Origin: Pseudomonas fluorescens
GTDB taxonomy: Bacteria > Pseudomonadota > Gammaproteobacteria > Pseudomonadales > Pseudomonadaceae
DNA length: 64,000 nt
Assembly (NCBI RefSeq): GCF_902498195.1
Contig: NZ_CABVIY010000003.1
Coordinates: 372,001-436,000, forward strand
Reading direction: 5' to 3'
Shown: one piece after another, positions 43,890-52,405 of the stretch
Position numbering within the stretch: the first letter of the stretch is position 1
Layout: each line of letters opens with the position of its first letter
Notes under the pieces: generated by a model
The model's input: only the letters and a program-made list of their open reading frames with translations
Told to the model about the DNA's origin: nothing
The model's database searches: none
Program-made: the position numbers and the translations under genes

Positions 43890-45040
43890 GCATTGACCCC
43901 CGACAGAGCCAGGTGTTTGAGCGCCATCTCACGCAATGCCAGCATCGAGTCGGCCGACTCGCGATTGATCCGGCGCCGGAGCAGCAGCCGGTTGGCGATG
44001 CGCATCCACAGGCCGCTGAACTGATACTCCAGGGTGCGGACGAACCGCGTGCCATCGCCCTGGGCCTCGCACTCGTAAGTCAGGATCAGTGACAGGCCAT
44101 GATCGCCCTGGGCCCGGGCCACCCAGCGGCGCCCCGGCAGGTACTCGTCGACCCGCCAGCTCAAATGGCCGTCACGCCCGCCGGCACGGATGTCTTCGTC
44201 GAACCGCGCGCCGGCGTGCAGCGAGCCTTTTGGCCCATTGATCCTGAGCGACGAGGGATGCCATTGCGGCCAACAGCTGACAGTGCTGGCGTAGGCGAGC
44301 ACGGCGACGGGGTCTGCGGCGATATCGACAGGATGCTGCAAGCGGGTCATGGGCGGTCTCGTCAGGTAGGGGGCGGTGTCCTCCGGCTCCCAGTAAAGGG
44401 TGCCGAACAGATAATCCATCAACGGAAAAACGATGTTGAAGTTGCGCTCCTGCATCATCTCGCGGCGGTGATGCAGTTCATGCAGGTGACGCATCTGGCG
44501 GATCCACGGCAGTCGCGTCAGCGGGTTGTGTGGCGGCAGATGCTCGCAGGCGTGAAACACTTCATAGGCCAGGTAGCCGAGGACCAGGCAGCCGCCGACC
44601 AGGCCGGCGACGTTGGCATCGAACAGTCTGATCAGCCACCACAGCGGCAGGCTGATGAGGATCGTGTGCACCACGATCAGCCAGGCCGGAAACAGGATCA
44701 CCCGCCAGTCGCGGGCGCTGTCGTAGGCCATGCTGCCGGGGGCGAAAAAGCTGTGGTGGTCGCCGGCATGGCGCGCATAGAACATTCGTGCGAAGGCTTT
44801 TTTGTGATGGCCCAGGTGTCGATGCACCATGTACACGCCGAAGTTGAAGAACAGCAAGGTCAGCGGCACCGCCAGCCATTCAAGCGGTTGCACCTGGTGC
44901 ACGGTGCGCCAGAACGCGGCGATGGCCGCGATGCCGAACAGCAGCACAAAGGCGCCGTGCAGCCACGGGTTGTAGAGGGGGTGGATGTTGGCGCGGTAAC
45001 GGCTGCGGAATGCTTCGGTGGTCTGCCTCACTGCAATCAC
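43886..45040 (-). CDS. Fatty acid hydroxylase/sterol desaturase family protein fused to an SRPBCC domain
   Basis: A 384-residue fusion. Residues 25-235 form a membrane hydroxylase with di-iron histidine boxes HRHLGHHKK, HAGDHH, and HELHHRREMM, and hydrophobic helices between. Residues from about 240 read DPVAVLAYASTVSCWPQWHPSSLRI, ARFDEDIRAGGRDGHLSWRV, EYLPGRRWVARAQGDHGLSLILTYECEAQGDGTRFVRTLEYQFSG, an SRPBCC/polyketide-cyclase-like lipid-binding domain. The substrate could be a fatty acid, carotenoid or sterol-like compound. Start GTG at 45040 or 45031 (AGGTG is six bases before the latter). Confidence 0.87.
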   Translation of the reverse strand: MIAVRQTTEAFRSRYRANIHPLYNPWLHGAFVLLFGIAAIAAFWRTVHQVQPLEWLAVPLTLLFFNFGVYMVHRHLGHHKKAFARMFYARHAGDHHSFFAPGSMAYDSARDWRVILFPAWLIVVHTILISLPLWWLIRLFDANVAGLVGGCLVLGYLAYEVFHACEHLPPHNPLTRLPWIRQMRHLHELHHRREMMQERNFNIVFPLMDYLFGTLYWEPEDTAPYLTRPPMTRLQHPVDIAADPVAVLAYASTVSCWPQWHPSSLRINGPKGSLHAGARFDEDIRAGGRDGHLSWRVDEYLPGRRWVARAQGDHGLSLILTYECEAQGDGTRFVRTLEYQFSGLWMRIANRLLLRRRINRESADSMLALREMALKHLALSGVNA

Positions 45041-45137
45041 CTGTCGTTATTGTTATCTCCAGCAGATTAGCCGATCCCGGCGTTTTGTCCGGCCGAACCT
45101 TAAGGACACAACGGCCATGATCCGGTGCAAACCGGAC

Positions 45138-46001
45138 TCAGGAGAGCGGGTCCCAGCGTTGCGACCAGTCGTCATCGGTGCGGATCACTTCGCGCAGCAG
45201 ATCGAAAGCCTGTTGCAGGGTGGGCGAGTCACGGTCGCGGGAGTAGACCAGGTAGGTCGGGTAACTGAATTCCGGCGCCTTGGGCACGGGTTCCAGCACA
45301 CCGCTTTGCAGGTAGCTGTGCACGACGCGGGTGCGGAAATAGCCGCTGCCGCCGTTTTCCAGGATGTACTGCAAACCCAACGGACCGAGGTTGAAGCTCA
45401 GGGCGGCCTTGGCCTTCTCCGGCAGCGCGGCGTCGTGCTGGCGCCGGAAGTCCTGGCCCCAGTCGATGTACACGTAAGGATCCGGACGCCCGGGCAGGCG
45501 TACCTGTACCAGTTTTTCTTCCAGTACCTGCTCGACTTGCAGGCGCGGCCAGTATTCGGGCTGATACACCAGTGCCGCGTCCAGTACGCCCAGCTCCAGT
45601 TGCCGCAGCAGGTTCTCGCCATCGCGGATTTCCATGCGCAGGGCGTGGCCGGGGATTTTCTCGCGCAATTGGGCGGCCCAACTGAGCATCAACGGGTTGC
45701 ACAGGCTGACCTCGCCGCCAATGTGCAGCACGTCGTGATAACCCTCGGGCAGCGGCAAATCCCGGCGCGCGGCCTCCCAGGTTTCCACCAGTTGATTGGC
45801 ATACACCACGAAGGCTTCGCCGTTGGGCGTCAGGCGGGCACCGGCGCGATTGCGCACAAACAGGGTACTGCCCAGCTGGCTTTCGAGTTTCTGTACCCGC
45901 GCGGTGATCGCGGTCTGGGTGACATGGAGCTTTTCGGCGGCCGCGGCAAGGCTGCCGTGGCGGACGATTTCCAGGAAGGTGCGGGCGAGATCGATGTCCA
46001 T
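45138..46001 (-). CDS. LysR-family transcriptional regulator
   Basis: A 287-residue protein. The N-terminal helix-turn-helix reads MDIDLARTFLEIVRHGSLAAAAEKLHVTQTAITARVQKLESQLG; the co-inducer domain follows (LHIGGEVSLCNPLMLSWAAQLREKIPGHALRMEI, LDAALVYQPEYWPRLQVEQVLEEKLV). The missing ribosome site makes the start (ATG 46001) a choice based on the family N-terminus. It lies upstream of the hydroxylase/lactonase pair on the same strand and is divergent from the glycosidase gene; its target could be either. Confidence 0.9.
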   Translation of the reverse strand: MDIDLARTFLEIVRHGSLAAAAEKLHVTQTAITARVQKLESQLGSTLFVRNRAGARLTPNGEAFVVYANQLVETWEAARRDLPLPEGYHDVLHIGGEVSLCNPLMLSWAAQLREKIPGHALRMEIRDGENLLRQLELGVLDAALVYQPEYWPRLQVEQVLEEKLVQVRLPGRPDPYVYIDWGQDFRRQHDAALPEKAKAALSFNLGPLGLQYILENGGSGYFRTRVVHSYLQSGVLEPVPKAPEFSYPTYLVYSRDRDSPTLQQAFDLLREVIRTDDDWSQRWDPLS

Positions 46002-46086
46002 GGGGTGGCCGGTGTGGGGAGTGCTGGCATTGTAAGAGCACCACTGGCCTGTGGCGAGCGGACTGGTAGACGCTGTGCAGGCGCTG

Positions 46087-46173
46087 TGTAGGAGCTGACG
46101 AGTGAAACGAGGCTGCGATCTTTTGCTCTTAAAAGCGCAGATCAAAAGATCGCAGCCTTCGGCAGCTCCTACA
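46087..46173. repeat. REP pair, type B
   Basis: TGTAGGAGCTG...GGCTGCGATCTTTT and AAAAGATCGCAGCC...CAGCTCCTACA arms in the divergent gap between the LysR and glycosidase genes, an unusual upstream position for such an element. Confidence 0.85.
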
Positions 46174-46204
46174 CTGCAATCGTCTCTCGCCCGACGGACT
46201 CACC

Positions 46205-48835
46205 ATGACAGCCAAGGTCGCTGCGAACATCCAAGCCACTGTCGAAGGCCAGCGCCTGGCCGGCAGCGAGGCCGATACCTGGCGCGAGTGGGGGCCGTAC
46301 CTGAGCGAACGCCAGTGGGGCACGGTGCGCGAGGACTACAGCGCCGATGGCGATGCCTGGTGCTATTTTCCCCATGACCATGCCCGCAGTCGGGCCTATC
46401 GCTGGGGCGAGGACGGGCTGGCGGGGTTTTCCGACAAGGCTCAGCACTGGTGCCTGGGATTGGCGCTGTGGAACGAGCGCGACCCGATTCTCAAGGAGCG
46501 CCTGTTCGGCCTGAACAACACCGAAGGCAACCACGGCGAAGACGTCAAGGAACTGTATTTCTATGTCGATGGCGTGCCCAGTCATGCCTACATGCGCATG
46601 CTCTACAAATACCCCCAGGCCGAATTTCCCTACGCTGACCTGATCGCCGAAAACGCCCGCCGTGGCCTGGCCGACACCGAGTACGAAATTCTCGACACCG
46701 GCGTGTTCGAAGACGACCGCTACTTCGACGTCACGGTGGAGTACGCCAAGCACGCGGCCGATGACATCTTGATGCGCGTCACGGTGCACAACCGCGCCGA
46801 CCAACCCGCGCGCTTGCACGTACTGCCGCAGCTCTGGGCGCGCAACACCTGGAGTTGGGCGGCCGGCGAGCACAAGCCAAGCCTGACCCTGGCCGGTGAT
46901 CATGTACTGGCCCGCCACCCGCACCGAGAAGACCGGCAGGCCAGTGCCTGGGGCGAGGACGCCGTTGAGTGGCTGTTCTGCGAAAACCAGAGCAATTTCC
47001 CGAAACTCGATGGCGTGGCGGCGGATGGCCCGTTCAAGGACGGCATCAACGATTTCCTGGTCGATGGCATCAATGACGCGATCCGCCGCGACAGCGGAAC
47101 ACGGGTGGCGGCGCATTTCTCGTTGGCATTGGAGGGCGGTGAAAGTCGCAGTGTTTATCTGCGGTTCGCCCCGACAGGCGCGCCCCGGGTCAATGCCAGG
47201 GCGCTGTTCGCGCGTCGGCGCGCCGAGGCCGACGGGTTTTACGCGGTGCTGCAACGCGCCATCATCGACCCTGATGCACGCAACGTTCAGCGCCAGGCCC
47301 TGGCCGGGCTGCTGTGGTCCAAGCAACTGTATTATTTCGACGTCAACCAGTGGCTCGACGGCGATCCGGCGCAACCTGCGCCGCCACCCGGACGCTCGCG
47401 CATTCGCAATACCCATTGGCGGCACCTGTCGAATCTCGACATCGTCTCCATGCCCGACACCTGGGAATACCCCTGGTACGCCTCCTGGGACCTGGGCTTT
47501 CAGGCCGTGGCCTTCGCGTTGATCGACCCGGGATTCGCCAAGCATCAGCTGTTGCTGCTGGTCAAGGACCGCTTCATGCACCCCAACGGCCAATTGCCGG
47601 CCTATGAATGGCGCTTCGACGACGCCAACCCGCCGGTCCACGCGTGGGCCTGCTGGCGCGTGTATCAGCAGGACAAGCAGTTGAGCGGGTCAGGGGACAT
47701 GGATTTCCTCGAACGGATATTCCATAAGCTGCTGCTGAATTTTTCCTGGTGGGTGAACCGCAAGGATGCCGAAGGTCGCAACCTGTTCCAGGGCGGCTTC
47801 CTCGGTCTGGATAACATCGCGCTGTTTGACCGCTCGGCGGCATTGCCCCCCGGTTTCCAACTCGATCAGGCCGACGGTACGGCGTGGGTCGCCGCCTATG
47901 CGCTGGACCTGATGCGCATCGCCCTGGAACTGGCCAAGCGCAACCCCGTGTACGTCGACATCGCGGTGAAGTTCTTCGAGCATTTTCTCTACATCGCCGG
48001 GGCGATCAATAAAATCGACTCGGACGCTGAAGGCCTGTGGGACGAGCAGGACCGGTTTTTCTACGACGTGCTGCACCGCCCGGACGGCGTCAACGAGCCG
48101 CTGCGGCTGCGCACCATCGTCGGGCTGATGCCGCTGTTCGCCGTTCAGGTGCTGGAGCAGCACGAGCACGAGGGGTTGCCTGGATTACGCGACCGCCTGC
48201 TGGGGTTCATGCGCCATCGACCGGATCTGGCCGGCCTGGTCTCGCGCTGGACCGAACCGGGTGAAGGCAACCGGATGCTGCTGGCGCTGTTGCGTGGCGA
48301 ACGCACCAAGGACTTGCTCAAGCGCATGCTCGACGAGGACGAGTTTCTCTCTGAATTTGGTGTTCGCTCGCTGTCCAGGGCCTTCGCTGACCGACCCTTT
48401 GCTGTACAGATCAATGCGGATCGGCTGTGTGCCCGCTACCAGCCCGGCGAATCGGATTCGCGGCTGTATGGCGGCAACTCCAACTGGCGGGGGCCGGTGT
48501 GGATGCCCATCAACTACATGCTGATCGAATCCTTGCGCGAGTTTCACCGTTACTACGATCAGAATTTCTCGGTGGAGTACCCCACCGGCTCAGGTTTCCT
48601 GGCGTCGCTGGAGGAGGTTGCCGATAGCCTGGCCCAGCGTCTCACCCGGCTGTTCTTGCGCGATGAACAGGGCAATCGGCCCTCGATGGCGGCGTACGCG
48701 CCATTGCAGGCCGACCCGGCCAGTCGCGACCTGGTGTTGTTCCATGAGTATTTTCATGGCGAAACCGGGCGTGGCCTGGGGGCCAGTCACCAGACCGGGT
48801 GGAGTGCGTTGGTGGCGTTGTTGTTGCAGCCCTGA
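46205..48835 (+). CDS. GH63-like glycoside hydrolase (MGH1-type (alpha/alpha)6 barrel)
   Basis: An 876-residue cytoplasmic protein (no signal peptide). The N-terminal beta-rich domain (residues 25-330: WREWGPYLSERQWGTVREDYSADGDAWCYFPHDHARSRAYRWGEDG) precedes an (alpha/alpha)6 barrel with MPDTWEYPWYASWDLGFQAVAFALIDP, PNGQLPAYEWRFDDANPPVHAWACW, LDQADGTAWVAAYALDLM and YGGNSNWRGPVWMPINYMLIESL, all strongly like bacterial GH63 glucosidase/mannosylglycerate hydrolase proteins. Candidate catalytic acids are in EWRFDDANPP and the WRGPVW region. It probably hydrolyses an alpha-glucoside or a glycosylated compatible solute. No clear ribosome site is seen before ATG. Confidence 0.87.
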   Translation: MTAKVAANIQATVEGQRLAGSEADTWREWGPYLSERQWGTVREDYSADGDAWCYFPHDHARSRAYRWGEDGLAGFSDKAQHWCLGLALWNERDPILKERLFGLNNTEGNHGEDVKELYFYVDGVPSHAYMRMLYKYPQAEFPYADLIAENARRGLADTEYEILDTGVFEDDRYFDVTVEYAKHAADDILMRVTVHNRADQPARLHVLPQLWARNTWSWAAGEHKPSLTLAGDHVLARHPHREDRQASAWGEDAVEWLFCENQSNFPKLDGVAADGPFKDGINDFLVDGINDAIRRDSGTRVAAHFSLALEGGESRSVYLRFAPTGAPRVNARALFARRRAEADGFYAVLQRAIIDPDARNVQRQALAGLLWSKQLYYFDVNQWLDGDPAQPAPPPGRSRIRNTHWRHLSNLDIVSMPDTWEYPWYASWDLGFQAVAFALIDPGFAKHQLLLLVKDRFMHPNGQLPAYEWRFDDANPPVHAWACWRVYQQDKQLSGSGDMDFLERIFHKLLLNFSWWVNRKDAEGRNLFQGGFLGLDNIALFDRSAALPPGFQLDQADGTAWVAAYALDLMRIALELAKRNPVYVDIAVKFFEHFLYIAGAINKIDSDAEGLWDEQDRFFYDVLHRPDGVNEPLRLRTIVGLMPLFAVQVLEQHEHEGLPGLRDRLLGFMRHRPDLAGLVSRWTEPGEGNRMLLALLRGERTKDLLKRMLDEDEFLSEFGVRSLSRAFADRPFAVQINADRLCARYQPGESDSRLYGGNSNWRGPVWMPINYMLIESLREFHRYYDQNFSVEYPTGSGFLASLEEVADSLAQRLTRLFLRDEQGNRPSMAAYAPLQADPASRDLVLFHEYFHGETGRGLGASHQTGWSALVALLLQP

Positions 48836-48840
48836 TCTCA

Positions 48841-48953
48841 CCGCCGATCAGATGTGGGAGCGGGCTTGCTCGCGAAGGCGTCGTGCCAGCCGACATTGAT
48901 GCAGCTGACACACCGTCTTCGCGAGCAAGCCCGCTCCCACTTTTGATCGGCGG
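48841..48953. terminator. Terminator arms split by a REPIN
   Basis: CCGCCGATCA (48841-48850) and TGATCGGCGG (48944-48953) are perfect complements at the two sides of the REPIN, in the convergent gap after the glycosidase gene. Together they would form a bidirectional terminator hairpin whose loop contains the REPIN. Confidence 0.55.
48853..48940. repeat. REPIN, type A
   Basis: Type A inverted pair placed exactly between the terminator arms. Confidence 0.9.
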
Positions 48954-48962
48954 GTTCACCCT

Positions 48963-50918
48963 TCAAAACGCAAAACACGAACAGCCAAACGCCCCCCAGA
49001 ACCCGCGAAAATCGCTGACTGGCGCATTCGACAATCGTGCTCTGTCATGGCTGTGCGCATGCACCGCACAGGCGCCGACACACTGATGCACCTGCGCCAC
49101 CAGTGGCACCGCTTTCCAGTGCCCGGGCACCTTGGCCACCGGCGACCACTCCGGCACCACCGGAATCGGCGGTGGCCCGAGCTTCTCGAATTCGGCGCTG
49201 CCGTAGACGATCTTGCCATCGACAATCGTCAGCACCGCTTCGATGTCCTTGATGCCGTGGTCCTCGATGTGGAAATAGTCCGCCGACAGCGCAATCAGGT
49301 CCGCCAGTTGCCCGACCTTGATCTGGCCTTTCTTGCCTTGTTCGGAAGAGAACCAGGCGCTGCCGTGGGTGAACAGTTCCAGCGCGGTGTCGCGGCTCAA
49401 GCCTTGCGGGTACAGCGCCAGCCCACCGACGGTGCGCCCGCTGACCAGCCAGTACAGCGATGTCCAGGGGTTGTAGCTCGACACCCGCGTGGCGTCGGTG
49501 CCGGCACCCACGGGCACGCCTTCGGCGAGCATGCGGGCAATCGGCGGTGTGTGCTCGGCCGCCTTGGCGCCGTAGCGATCGACGAAATATTCGCCCTGGA
49601 ACGCCATGCGGTCCTGAATCGCGATACCGCCACCGAGGGCTTTGACCCGCTCGATATTTTGCGGGGTGATGGTTTCGGCGTGGTCGAAGAACCACGGCAA
49701 ACCGTTGAACGGGATGTCGCGATTGACCTTCTCGAACACGTCGAGCATGCGGCTGATGGATTCGTTGTAGGTGGCGTGCAGCCGGAACGGCCAGCGTTGT
49801 TCCACCAGATGGCGGACCACCGGTTCCAGGTCCTGCTCCATGCCGGCCGGCAGGTCCGGGCGCGGTTCGAGGAAATCTTCGAAGTCGGCGGCGGAGAACA
49901 CCAGCATTTCCCCGGCGCCGTTGTGCCGCAGGAAGTCATCACCCTGATGCAACTTGACGCTGCCGGTCCAGTTGCGGAAATCCGCCAGTTCTTCCTTGGG
50001 TTTCTGGGTGAACAGGTTGTAGGCGATTCGCACCGTGAGTTGTTGATCCCGGGCCAGTTGCTGGATGACCTGATAATCGTCCGGGTAGTTCTGGTAGCCA
50101 CCGCCGGCATCGATGGCGCTGGTGACCCCCAGGCGATTGAGTTCGCGCATGAACTGGCGGGTCGAGTTGACCTGGTGCTCCAGTGGCAGTTTCGGCCCCT
50201 TGGCCAGGGTCGAGTAGAGAATCATTGCGTTGGGCCGGGCGATCAGCAGGCCGGTGGGGTCGCCATTGGCATCGCGCTGGATTTCACCGCCTGGCGGGTT
50301 CGGGGTGTCGCGGGTGTAACCCACCACTTTCAACGCGGCACGGTTGAGCAGGGCGCGGTCGTAGAGGTGCAGGACGAACACCGGTGTGTCGGGCGCGGCC
50401 TTGTTCAGTTCATCAAGGGTCGGCAGGCGCTTTTCGGCGAACTGGAATTCGTTCCAGCCGCCCACCACCCGCACCCATTGCGGCGTCGGCGTGCGGTCGG
50501 CCTGCTCCTTGAGCAGGCGCAGGGCATCGACCAGCGATGGCACGCCTTCCCAGCGCAGTTCGAGGTTGTAATTGAGGCCGCCACGGATCAGGTGCAGGTG
50601 TGAGTCGTTGAGACCGGGGATCACCGTGCGCCCGTGCAGGTCAATGATTTGCGTAGCGGGACCTTGCAGGGCCATGGCCTGGGCATCGCTGCCGACCACC
50701 ACAAAGTGACCGTCCTTGATCGCGACGGCACTGGCCTGGGGTTTTTTGCGGTCGACGGTGTGCAGTCGACCGTTGTACAGGATGAGGTCGGCGGGTACTT
50801 CCGGCATGGTTTTACTCCCTGCGAAAAGCGGACTGACCCAGGCGCCGACTGCGCCGGCGGTAAGGCCTTGCAGTACGTGACGGCGGTTGAAACCGTTGTG
50901 ATCGTCAGGTGGGCTCAT
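48963..50918 (-). CDS. Tat-exported YtcJ-like amidohydrolase
   Basis: A 651-residue protein. The N-terminus MSPPDDHNGFNRRHVLQGLTAGAVGAWVSPLFAG is a twin-arginine signal, so export folded to the periplasm is expected. The amidohydrolase barrel follows: VIPGLNDSHLHLIRGG (HxH), WPFRLHATYNESISRML, PWFFDHAETI, PVGAGTDATRVSSYNPW (aspartate). These match the YtcJ/LAF3-type family, some of which act on N-substituted formamides or other amides. The last 50 residues are unusual, with AQVHQCVGACAVHAHSHD. I used ATG at 50918 because of the Tat signal and a GGAG ten bases upstream; the longer frame from 51047 is unsupported. Confidence 0.88.
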   Translation of the reverse strand: MSPPDDHNGFNRRHVLQGLTAGAVGAWVSPLFAGSKTMPEVPADLILYNGRLHTVDRKKPQASAVAIKDGHFVVVGSDAQAMALQGPATQIIDLHGRTVIPGLNDSHLHLIRGGLNYNLELRWEGVPSLVDALRLLKEQADRTPTPQWVRVVGGWNEFQFAEKRLPTLDELNKAAPDTPVFVLHLYDRALLNRAALKVVGYTRDTPNPPGGEIQRDANGDPTGLLIARPNAMILYSTLAKGPKLPLEHQVNSTRQFMRELNRLGVTSAIDAGGGYQNYPDDYQVIQQLARDQQLTVRIAYNLFTQKPKEELADFRNWTGSVKLHQGDDFLRHNGAGEMLVFSAADFEDFLEPRPDLPAGMEQDLEPVVRHLVEQRWPFRLHATYNESISRMLDVFEKVNRDIPFNGLPWFFDHAETITPQNIERVKALGGGIAIQDRMAFQGEYFVDRYGAKAAEHTPPIARMLAEGVPVGAGTDATRVSSYNPWTSLYWLVSGRTVGGLALYPQGLSRDTALELFTHGSAWFSSEQGKKGQIKVGQLADLIALSADYFHIEDHGIKDIEAVLTIVDGKIVYGSAEFEKLGPPPIPVVPEWSPVAKVPGHWKAVPLVAQVHQCVGACAVHAHSHDRARLSNAPVSDFRGFWGAFGCSCFAF

Positions 50919-51032
50919 GCCAGTGGTCTCCACAACTTGAGTCGGGGACAAACAGCCGATGGCTGACGCATGCGGCCTGAAGGAATATAGACGGCAAATC
51001 CGGGGCGAGGCGTTTTCCGCCGCCGAAAACGA

Positions 51033-51058
51033 CAAATCCCGCCACAAGGGGCGGGATT
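51033..51058 (-). terminator. Hairpin terminator after the SCP2 gene
   Basis: AATCCCGCC and GGCGGGATT pair around a short loop just downstream of the SCP2 gene on the minus strand. Confidence 0.6.
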
Positions 51059-51100
51059 CGCGTACAGCCAGAGTGCCCCCCGAAGCAGGGAGCCGCTGTC

Positions 51101-51415
51101 TTAGGCCGGGAACAGCTCGGACAGTTTCATGGCCAGCATCATGTCGCCTTCGGCGCGCAGTTTGCCGCCCATGAAGGCTTGCATGCCGTCGGTTTCGCCG
51201 CTGACGATGCCTTCCAGGGTTTCGCCGTCCATCACCAGGGTCACCTGGGCGTCCGGGTTCTCGCCTTCTTGCAGCTCGCAGGTGCTGTCCTTGACGATCA
51301 GGGAGAAGTTCTTGGTGTCGTCGATGCGGAAACCGAAGACCAGGTCCAGACCGGCAGCGGCGGCTGGGTTGAACTTGGCTTTCATTGCTTGTACGGCATC
51401 AGCTACGGAGGTCAT
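51101..51415 (-). CDS. SCP2 sterol-carrier-domain protein
   Basis: A 104-residue SCP2 domain: VADAVQAMKAKFNPAAAAGLDLVFGFRIDD, FSLIVKDSTCELQEGENPDAQVTLVMDGETLEGIVSGETDGMQAFMGGKLRAEGDMMLAMKLSELF. The fold binds lipids or fatty acyl chains in a hydrophobic tunnel. Small stand-alone bacterial forms are found near acyl-CoA or phosphotransferase genes; here the upstream neighbour on the same strand is a histidine phosphatase, with a 78-base gap, so co-transcription is possible. Confidence 0.92.
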   Translation of the reverse strand: MTSVADAVQAMKAKFNPAAAAGLDLVFGFRIDDTKNFSLIVKDSTCELQEGENPDAQVTLVMDGETLEGIVSGETDGMQAFMGGKLRAEGDMMLAMKLSELFPA

Positions 51416-51493
51416 GGTTCGATCCTTTCTTGGTTAATAAGCGCAGGGTAATAAGAGCTGGGTGGTTACAGCCAGGGTCACAATAGTCCGGAC

Positions 51494-52204
51494 TCAGCGA
51501 AACGTGATGAGTTCCGGGGCTTTCAACAGTTGCAGGTGCGCATGACTGTTGAAAGAAGCCAGGGCCACCTCGCGACCCCGAAACTTCAGGTGGTTGAGCG
51601 AGGTGTTGACGATTTGCCAGTTCAGTTCAAAGGCCTGTCGGGCCGGCATTTGCGTAATGAGATGGAGCAGGGCGGTGATGGTGCCACCTGAGGTAAACAC
51701 CGCGATTTTCTGGGTGTTGTCGGCCTGTTCGAGAATCCTGTATAGCCCGGCGCGAACCCGTTCGACAAAGCCCAGCCAGCTTTCCAGCTCAGGGGGGTCG
51801 TAGGTGCCGGCGAGCCAGCGTTCGATGATCAGGGCGAAGATGCGCTGGAACTCGGCGCGGTTCTGCGCGGCGTTGCGCAGGATGTTCAGCGCTTCAGGCT
51901 CGTCCGGCAACATGGCCGGGAGCAGCGCGCGGATCACCGCGTCAGCGTCGAATTCATTGAAGGCGGCGTCGGTTTCCAGAAGCGGTACCGGCAAGCCCAC
52001 CGCGGCGAACTGTTCGAGCGCGCTGGTGGCGGTGTGTTGTTGGCGGCGCAGGTCGCCCGACAGGCAGCGATCGAAGCTGATACCGAGGTCGGCCAGGTGC
52101 TGGCCGAGGATGTGTGCCTGGCGAATGCCGATGGGCGACAGGACGTCGTAGTCGTCTGCACCAAAGGAGGCCTGGCCATGTCGAATCAAATAGATGCTGC
52201 CCAC
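51494..52204 (-). CDS. Histidine phosphatase superfamily protein (phosphoglycerate mutase-like)
   Basis: A 236-residue protein starting MGSIYLIRHGQASFGADDYDVLSPIGIRQAHILGQ, with the catalytic RHG motif at residues 8-10. Other conserved parts are the arginine in CLSGDLRRQQHTA and the second histidine region in AVFTSGGTITALL, where the usual SHG reads TSGG, so the second catalytic histidine seems replaced as in some family members. I chose GTG at 52204 because the family begins at this point; a TTG at 52267 would add 21 residues with no similarity. Substrate unknown. Confidence 0.82.
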   Translation of the reverse strand: MGSIYLIRHGQASFGADDYDVLSPIGIRQAHILGQHLADLGISFDRCLSGDLRRQQHTATSALEQFAAVGLPVPLLETDAAFNEFDADAVIRALLPAMLPDEPEALNILRNAAQNRAEFQRIFALIIERWLAGTYDPPELESWLGFVERVRAGLYRILEQADNTQKIAVFTSGGTITALLHLITQMPARQAFELNWQIVNTSLNHLKFRGREVALASFNSHAHLQLLKAPELITFR

Positions 52205-52405
52205 GTCCGCGTCATCCCGGTACGTTGAAGGTTTGGCGAGGTTATGAGGATGGCAGTGAGCTGTCAATGAAAAAACATACGCTTGTTTGAAATGCCTGTT
52301 CCAGGCCTGCTGCCTGAGGTTTCACGGCTGGTCGCAAGGACGGCGCATGGGTATGCTGGAGGTATCCCGCGCGTATTCATGCCGCGCATCGCTTGAGGAG
52401 TCCCT

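Noticed and set aside
45138..46145. LysR gene start at 46145
   Set aside because: The extra residues do not match the LysR N-terminus and cross the type B REP; the start at 46001 gives the standard helix-turn-helix.
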